From Pogona vitticeps (taxonomy: Eukaryota > Chordata > Lepidosauria > Squamata > Agamidae): a stretch of 64,000 bases of DNA. Positions 57,200-64,000 of this stretch are shown one piece after another (within the stretch, counting starts at the first letter, position 1; every line of letters begins with the position of its first letter). The notes under the pieces were generated by a model that ran no database searches, had not been told where the DNA came from, and saw nothing but the letters and a program-made list of their open reading frames with translations. The position numbers and the translations under genes were made by a program. Where the stretch lies: NCBI RefSeq assembly GCF_051106095.1, contig NC_135786.1, positions 200,257,001 to 200,321,000 of the forward strand, given 5' to 3'.

Positions 57200-57641
57200 A
57201 GTGGACAAAATCCTAACATGTAAATTTATGCTACTGGAAGTTGATGATGTCATCAGCTAGCACCAATAAAATTTTAATTAATTGAAATTTTCCTATTCCC
57301 CCCCCCTTTCAGTTTCCTATGGTTCCCTTTTGCCTTGGGGGACCTTTGAGAGCCTCAGGATGGAGAAGGGAGACTTTAATAATCAAAAATCACTACCAGA
57401 TCACAGTTAATGGTCCCAATCCTACTGGTGGCGATCTGGTGACAATTCAATACTTCCTCACCCATTACATTGCTCGTAAAGGCTTCCTCATAACAAAAAG
57501 GAGTCCTAAGGATCCTTAGAAACTGAAACAGGGCGGATTAAATTAAGTTTTTTGTTAATTTAAATTAAATTTTAACAGCATCGGCTGATTGCATCATTGC
57601 TTTCCACCAGCATAAATTTATGTCAATAGGATTTTGGCTGG
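57200..57641. mobile_element. MITE with long (about 80 bp) inverted ends
   Basis: The left end CAAAATCCTAACATGTAAAT, continuing through TTTATGCTACTGGAAG and ATGATGTCATCAGC, is complementary to the right end through GGCTGATTGCATCATTGC to ATAGGATTTTGGCTGG. The middle (57300-57530) is unrelated. Several changes separate the arms, so it is old. The exact ends are uncertain by a few bases. Confidence 0.7.
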
Positions 57642-59146
57642 AATTTCATTTGAAGATACCTATAAATAGGTCACAATACAAACGTTTAATTCTCTTATTT
57701 TGACATTTTTTTCCGCTAATATTTAAAACAGATATTTAACTACAGTTATAATTAAGATTTCAAGCCAAGCATCCAAATCACTTGGCCACAATTCCAACAG
57801 TAAAATACACAAATTGTTTCTTATTTAATCTCTCAAAACTATGAATGTTTATCTCATGTACATTTTTTTTGCAAAAATTCAATAGCTACAGATTATAAAA
57901 TGCAATGTACAATTGTTAAGAGAGCCCTTCCTCTAACCAATACCCTAGGATTATGGAAAGTGTAGTCAAAAAATATATGCAGAGCACCAGATTGCTTAAC
58001 TGTGAAATACCAAATTATTAGTTATAAAGACAAAGCTCTACCTTCCTGAAGATAGAATTCTGCTAAAAATAAATGAATATTCTTAGCAAAAGAAGGAAGG
58101 TATATTCTGCTGATTTTGCCCAAAAATCTGCTTCCAGGAACTGAGGGACTCACTCTAGAAAGTCTGCCAGGTGGAGAGCGAGCAGAATCTCAGGCTTTCA
58201 ATTCACAGAGTCCTTCTATACAAGCAAAGATATCGCTGGATCCAGCACAACTGCAGCATGTGAACCTAAGACAATGTAATTTTCGTCATGTACAGTAGCT
58301 GTTAAAAAGTTTAGCTGATTTAGCTTCTTAAAGCTGCAAGTTATTTTTTAAAAGGCTATGACAAGACATGGCAAGCATAGAATTTAGATAATCAGGAAAT
58401 TTTGACATTGACTTAAAATACCACTTTTCAGTTAAGTATCACATTTATATGATTCATGTACTGTTTGAAGAAGTCAAACGATTACTAATCTTTTACTCCT
58501 CAAAGCTTGGTCAACTAGTTTCTATGCTTTTGGAAATCCTAGTCAAATCACTGATTATTAGGAAGTACAGAAAAGAAAGGCAAAATGTTTTTTTTCTGCT
58601 TTGAATTTGCTCTGTAAAGATGAAAAAATCAGGAATATCAAATCTAATAAATCCAGTTTTAAGTATAAAAGAGACATGTAACTAGTCACAGGAGTGTTGC
58701 TCCTTGTCAGTTTTCCTGGCACATTTCAAAGCTCAAGTTGGGACACTCCCATCTGGAGTATTACAAAGCAATACACATTCAGCTCTGCTACACTGCCAAG
58801 ATTCATACAATCTAAGCTGTCATAGGTTATCAAAGACCAACTGAATAATGCAAGCGTAGGAGTGGAGTAGGTGTGTAATGCATTAGGGTATTATAAGAAA
58901 CTGACTTAGAAGAGGCTGCAGAAATGGGAAGAACCAGATACATTCTGACAAGCGAATTGATAACTACTCTCCAGACAACATGCATGTTTTAAATCCTTAC
59001 AACAGTTCATCAGATGAACTTTAAAAGTGGGGCACATATTATAACTTATGAAATACCTAAGAGAGCACTTATCATACAGTACTTGTTACAGCAGTCTTGG
59101 TCCCTAATTTTCCATATCCAAGTGGCTTTAAAAGACACATCTAAAA
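57642..59146 (-). other. PDE7A upstream intron, nothing recognised
   Basis: AT-rich unique-looking DNA, no firm feature. Confidence 0.4.
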
Positions 59147-59154
59147 CTCTATGA

Positions 59155-59944
59155 CAGAGGTCTCGAACATGCGGCCCGGGGGCCATTTGCAGCCCGTCAG
59201 ATGAGTTTGTGGCCCCTGCCTTGCGTGCCTCCTGAAGCACCCACACATCCTCTGCTGTCAAGAGTCAAAAAAAGCCTCGCCTTGCTCAACAGCTCTCTCC
59301 CAAGACAGTGCCTCTTGCACCCTCTATCCGGAACTGCAGCCTGCCAGTTCCGGATGGAAGGTGCAAGAGGCGCTGTCTTGAGGAGAGCCGGCGAGCGATG
59401 CCTGAGAGCGGAGCTTGCTCCCGGCCCGTCCTTGAAGAGCGCCTCCAACAGTGCAGCCAACAGCAGCTGCTGCTGCTGTCGCTGCCGCCTCTTCCAGGGA
59501 AGCGGCTCTCTTTCTCTCTCAGCACCCCCAGCACCAGCCCAGCCAGCGACCACCTCTGCACCCAGCAGTGCTTCCTCCTCCTCTTCGTCCTTCTTCAGCT
59601 GCCTCTGCTCTGGAGGCTGCCTGGCCTCGCCTCGCCAAGTTTGCTCCCCTGTCATGGTGGGGGTAGCTACTGCTGCTGCTGCTGCTGCTGAGTGCACCTT
59701 TTTCTGAGGGGAGGCCCTCAGAGGATGGTTGCCAGACTTCCGTGTTTGTGTGCGTGCACACACACGCAACTGTGGGGGGGACCGCCCCGTTCTGTTTAAT
59801 TTCGCAGGTATCAATGGGAGCTTTTCTCCTTTGGCAAGGCAATTCCGTGAGGTGTTTTTTTAAAAAAAAAAAATCTGATGCGGCCTGGTCTCACCCAGAC
59901 TCTGCCTCCAGCGGCCCCCAGGTAATTTGAGTTTGAGACCCCTG
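59155..59944. mobile_element. Non-autonomous hAT element, copy A, perfect 8-bp duplication
   Basis: The ends CAGAGGTCTCGAACATGCGG and GAGTTTGAGACCCCTG are inverted, followed inward by GCGGCCCGGGGGCC on the left. CTCTATGA flanks it on both sides (59147-59154, 59945-59952). The GC-rich interior contains a GCTGCTGCTGCT run (59667-59690) and open frames up to 205 codons that do not resemble a transposase. Copy B lies 384 bp away. Confidence 0.92.
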
Positions 59945-60327
59945 CTCTATGACCATAGACTTACACTGTGGACTAGAACCTAATTGAAGGAAGTAACAAC
60001 CTCCATGTAATTATTTGTCCCATTTTTAAGTCTTTAAAAAGCTTCTAAACAACAATTTGAAGATGTTCATTATGCAACAATCCTTATTTACAGATCTGAT
60101 ATCAAGAATCATTCTGATGATGAAAACTTGCTCATAATGAAATACAAAGTAATCCATAATTTCTTGTTCAACACAAAAGCAGCCAAAGAATAACATTTTA
60201 TTACATACCAGTTTATATTATGGTAGTATCTTGCAGGAACATTCAAGAAAAGAAAATATTGACAAATTCACATTTTCTATTTAAACATTTTCAAACAAAA
60301 GACTTAAAACCCACCAAGGCTTAAGCA

Positions 60328-61282
60328 CAGGGGTCTCAAACATGCAGCCCGCGGGCCATTTGTGGCCCGACAGACGATAGTTTGTGGCCCTGCCTTGCCT
60401 GCCCCCCCCAAAGTACCCTGTCTGCTGGCTGGCAGGCTGCAGTTGTGGATGGAGGGTGCAAGAGGCGGTCTTGGGGGAGAGCCGGCGAGTGAGGCGCGCT
60501 GCCGGCCCTTTTCCCTGAGTGTCCAAGCCGCTGCTGAGCAATGCCTGAGAGCAGAGCTCGCTCCCAGCCCATCTTCGAAGAGTGCCTCCAAGCCGCCAAC
60601 AGCAGCTGCCATTGCTGCCTCTTCCAGGGAAGCAGCTCTCTGCCTCTCTTTCTCTCTCGGCACCCCCAGCACCAGCTCGGCCTGCGGCAACCTCAGCACC
60701 CAATGATGCTTCCTCCTACTCCTACTCCTCTTTGTCCTGCTTCAGCTGCCTCGGCTCTGGAGGCTGCCTGGGCTCACCTCACAAAGTTTGCTCCTCTTTG
60801 TGGTGGGGGTAGCTGCTGCTGCTGAGTGCGCCTTTTTTGAGGGGGGCCCTCAGAGGAAGGCTGCCAGACCTCCGTGTGTGTTTGAGTGCGGGTGCGCACG
60901 CACCTGTGAGAGGGCCCACCCTGTTTTGTTTAATTTCGCAGGTACTAGTGGTGGATTTTCTCCTTTGGCAAGGCAAATTCTGTGAGGGTTTTTTTTTTTT
61001 AATTTTATGTTGCAACCCCTCCCCCCCCCCCAGCTAAGCAGTCGCCAGCGCTCCCTCCCTTCTCCGTTTCTTCTTCCTGCTGCTGGTGGTGGTGGTAGTG
61101 AAGAAGAAGCTGGAAGGGGTCGTGGCCAGCGATGAGGGCTCGCATGGCCCTCCTCCTCGGAGCCCCAGTCCTGGGTGGCTTCCCTGGGCTCTTGCTCCAC
61201 TTGGCAGAAAATCTGATGTGGCCCAGCCTCACCCAGATGCTACTTCCAGCGGCCCCCAGATAAATTGAGTTTGAGACCCCTG
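60328..61282. mobile_element. Non-autonomous hAT element, copy B
   Basis: The ends CAGGGGTCTCAAACATGCAG and GAGTTTGAGACCCCTG are inverted. The flanks CTTAAGCA (60320-60327) and CTTAAGCC (61283-61290) match at 7 of 8 bases. The interior matches copy A in order (GTGGCCCxxCCTTGCxTGCC, GGTGCAAGAGGC, GAGAGCxGAGCT, CTCTGGAGGCTGCCTGG), plus about 160 bp more near the right end. Confidence 0.92.
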
Positions 61283-61290
61283 CTTAAGCC

Positions 61291-64000
61291 GTTTTGAGAG
61301 ACTATAATATTCTGCAACTGTCATTACAGGACCAAAGCTTAGAGCATGTATTTTGCATATAAACAGCAGGTTCAGGTCCTACTACTGCAGTAAATACAGA
61401 CACTACTAAGCTAGTTACGTTTGTTTTTGTACAATGTAGTAAAGTTGAGGTAAGTCACTGGCAAGCCAGAGCTTCTACTTAGTCCACATAACTCCTAATT
61501 AAACATCTCAACTGTTCACACTCCCAAAGTACTTTTACCCAATGACTTTTTAACCTACTCCTATCTAATGTGAATACAGCTTGTTCCTTTACGTGCTGCA
61601 GCTGCCAACTCTGAGGCAACGGGTGTTTAAAATCTTACCAAGCCCAGAGTGTAAACAGCAAAACTTAGAGGTCTTCCCTTTATAAACCTCAACTGCTCAT
61701 TCCTCCTCTCTTGTGCTGAAAAAAGTAGCAAGCAACACAGAAAGTATAAGGAAAAGCCCCAGGAATGCTACAACTTCTGCTCACACTGGGCATAAATTCA
61801 GAGAGCCCTCTGCTTGTTCCTTAACTCAGATAGCAAAACTTGACAGCACTTTGGCTTTTTCTTCAGTTGTTAAAAATATATTGTCCATGAGGCACACAAA
61901 TGACAGACATGATTACTGCTCAAAGATGTGAGGTGGGAGTGGGGAAATGTTGTTACTCATTTTGACTGAATACATTAAGACCTAAACTGAGATTATTTAA
62001 ATTGGCAGAGCAGCTAATCAAGTTCCATTACTTTGATTATTTAATATTTAACACACTCCTTCCAAGACTGTATGAGGCAAACAGCCTTTGCTACAAATTT
62101 TCCAAAGACATTGGAAACCTGGGCACAGGTGGCTGAACTACATGGACCCCTGGTCCGATTCAGCAGGATTAAGACATCTCAAAGAGAAACTCCAGTTATA
62201 AATTAAAAACATTCTTGCAAGTTGTTTCTTTCTGATACAAAAAGAAACTGTTTAAAAAAACACTTTTATCTTTAAGGGGAAATATAATGTTTAATTTTGA
62301 TGTCACATCTTCAAACCATTGTTTGGAGAGATGATCAGAAGGATCCTGCCGATGTGTATGTTCTCTCCTTCCCTCTTCCATCCATGTTTCCCATAATTCC
62401 AGATTAGCATTGCTTCTGTAATAGGACTTACTGAAGAAAACAACTTATTAGGGCTAACCAAATAAATGACACAGACTACATTTCAGCCTATGGTTTGAAA
62501 GCAACCCTGGATAGCTCTAAGCATAATCAGAGGAGATAGTATGAAATCAGGGCTACAGCAAGGCATGGCAAAAGAAAGAGGTACTTAAGATGTAGGAAGA
62601 AGAGTTGCATAATACTAATCTATTTCAAGTATTGTGGCTCTTTGTGCAAGCTGCAATAAACCAAGTCACACTGTTTTGTTTGAACTAGGAAACTATACCT
62701 ATCAGCTCCAGAACAAGCCAGGATATTCAACCAACTTTAAAATAAGATTTAAGTCCCTGGCTTTTTCTGAAACCATCAGATACCATATTTCACTTTAATG
62801 ACACTGTAGTTTTGATAAGACATTTCTAGTTTAACTGCAACTCATGTAAAGGGGGAAACATGTCTACATGCACCAGCAACCTTGTTTTCATGTATCACCC
62901 TATTAAGTCAAGACATGTAATTATGTCTTTGGAGGTCCAGTACTAGTACAATCTTTAAAATATATTTCATTGTTAACTATACCAGCATTAGCAAGTAAAC
63001 CTTTTTAAAAGATGTATGGGAAGCATGTGGGTGTTTTTGCAATCTTGTTTAAACTGTCTCTTAAAAAGTGTTCTCTCTGCGGGGGCCTTTGTAGAAATAA
63101 TGCAAAGGCTTTATAAATGAATTTTAATAGAAACCTATTATTCTATTTCAGGGAGCAACTTTCAAATCAGTCTAAATATTTTTGTGAAACATAGGTAAAT
63201 GAAATCGGGAATCTCTGCATTCATGATGTACTTTAGCTGTCTTAATGGACATGTATTCTGCACTCTTCCTCCAGATTTGATCAAGGATGTGTGGGGTGTT
63301 TTTAGTTACGGGGGGGGGGGGGGCTTTTGATTTTTTGCTGTTTTGTTTTTGCCACTAAAATGAATGATTGGTCTAGCTTCACTTTCTGAAGAAGCTTGTA
63401 AATGTATCATAGAAACATTCCTACATTAAGACAAGCATCTGCATGTTCACCTAAATAGTCAAAGATCACTTCTTTCTCATCATATTTTTCAATACTTCAC
63501 TTAGGAAAGTGAAGAAAATAAACTTGCTTTAAAACAGATGGCACCCATTTTTCTACTGGAACTTCTAACACAACAAGACAATGTGGTTTGCTAATATGCC
63601 CTAACATTGTAAGTGAAGAATCCATGGAATGGACAGCACTTTAAATTGGTTCAGTATTTGAAGGTTTATTATATCAGATATCATTAGGTAGGGAAACAGT
63701 TTACCTAAACTTCAAGAACCTTCTTCAGCAACCACACTTTCTAAGAATCTTAGAGAATACAGCAAATAACCAAAGGCTATTTTATTAAGGGGTTTTATTG
63801 TTGGAATTTAATTTATACAAATGAGCTCCTCAGAAAGAAATACTATGGGATACAGTCTGTTCTATAATATTCACCATACTGTAAAAAAAAAATCAAACAT
63901 CCAATAACAAAGCCCATGAGATGAATTAATAATTATGGACTTATTCCTTCAGTAAGCATGCTGAAAGGAAATTATTAGTGCACAGGTATTGTTGGTGTAC
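61291..64000 (-). other. PDE7A upstream intron, nothing firm
   Basis: AT-rich DNA. A stretch at 62108-62170 (CATGGACCCCTGGTCCGATT) resembles the tail of an old amniote repeat, not classified. A run of 14 G lies at about 63310-63323. No exon or RNA gene seen. Confidence 0.4.

Noticed and set aside
58116-58298. Possible upstream PDE7A exon or small gene
   Set aside because: No fit to PDE7A text, wrong strand for the open frame, and no convincing splice sites.
59197-59814. 205-codon open frame and CpG-rich block, possible alternative PDE7A first exon
   Set aside because: It is inside hAT copy A, bounded by an exact 8-bp duplication; a second copy with the same text lies at 60328-61282.

Overview
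This is vertebrate nuclear DNA, most likely from a squamate reptile (lizard or snake). The evidence is long AT-rich introns, vertebrate-type split genes, and a squamate-like repeat mix: BovB, CR1 and L2-like LINEs, DIRS and Penelope-like retroelements, tRNA-headed SINEs, hAT elements, a mariner, and many TA-flanked MITEs. The species cannot be named from the sequence alone.

Two host genes lie tail to tail, the order I recall for human 8q13. MTFR1 (mitochondrial fission regulator 1) is on the + strand. Its seven coding exons (3526-25899) make a 960-nt frame for 319 aa. One non-coding part of the start exon is visible, and any earlier 5' exon is not recognised. PDE7A (cAMP-specific 3',5'-cyclic phosphodiesterase 7A) is on the - strand. 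Ten coding exons run from 54193 down to the stop at 31942, about 389 codons including the whole catalytic domain. Its N-terminal exons lie beyond the right edge. All exon phases in both genes join correctly. One PDE7A intron has a GC-AG donor.

Layout: 1-3452 is MTFR1 5' intron or upstream DNA with an L2-type tail, a BovB 3' end and a hAT element. 3453-4050 holds the first two MTFR1 coding exons. 4051-17540 is a 13.5-kb intron with a multi-layer nest (SINE, MITE, LINE and BovB tail at 7330-9126) and a CR1 split by a MITE and by a 5.3-kb DIRS fossil (11815-17101). 17541-25899 holds the other MTFR1 exons, with MITEs at 18322, 22050 and 24501. 25900-30390 is 3' UTR and intergenic DNA with a MITE, a Penelope-like fragment and a CR1 tail. 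30391-54193 is PDE7A with its 3' UTR, introns carrying a SINE with a MITE inside, a BovB with a readable RT domain, a MITE with a SINE inside, a second older DIRS fossil, and a mariner carrying an LTR-like insert and a pogo-like MITE. 54194-64000 is PDE7A upstream intron with two young hAT copies that have 8-bp target duplications.

I found no convincing new gene or unknown biological system. The best second looks are the DIRS terminal-repeat and internal-complementary-region layout, the pogo-like MITE family with shared ends and unrelated palindromic cores (including a 52-bp perfect palindrome), the readable insertion chronologies, and the GC-AG intron of PDE7A. All alignments were done by eye, and comparisons with human proteins are from memory.
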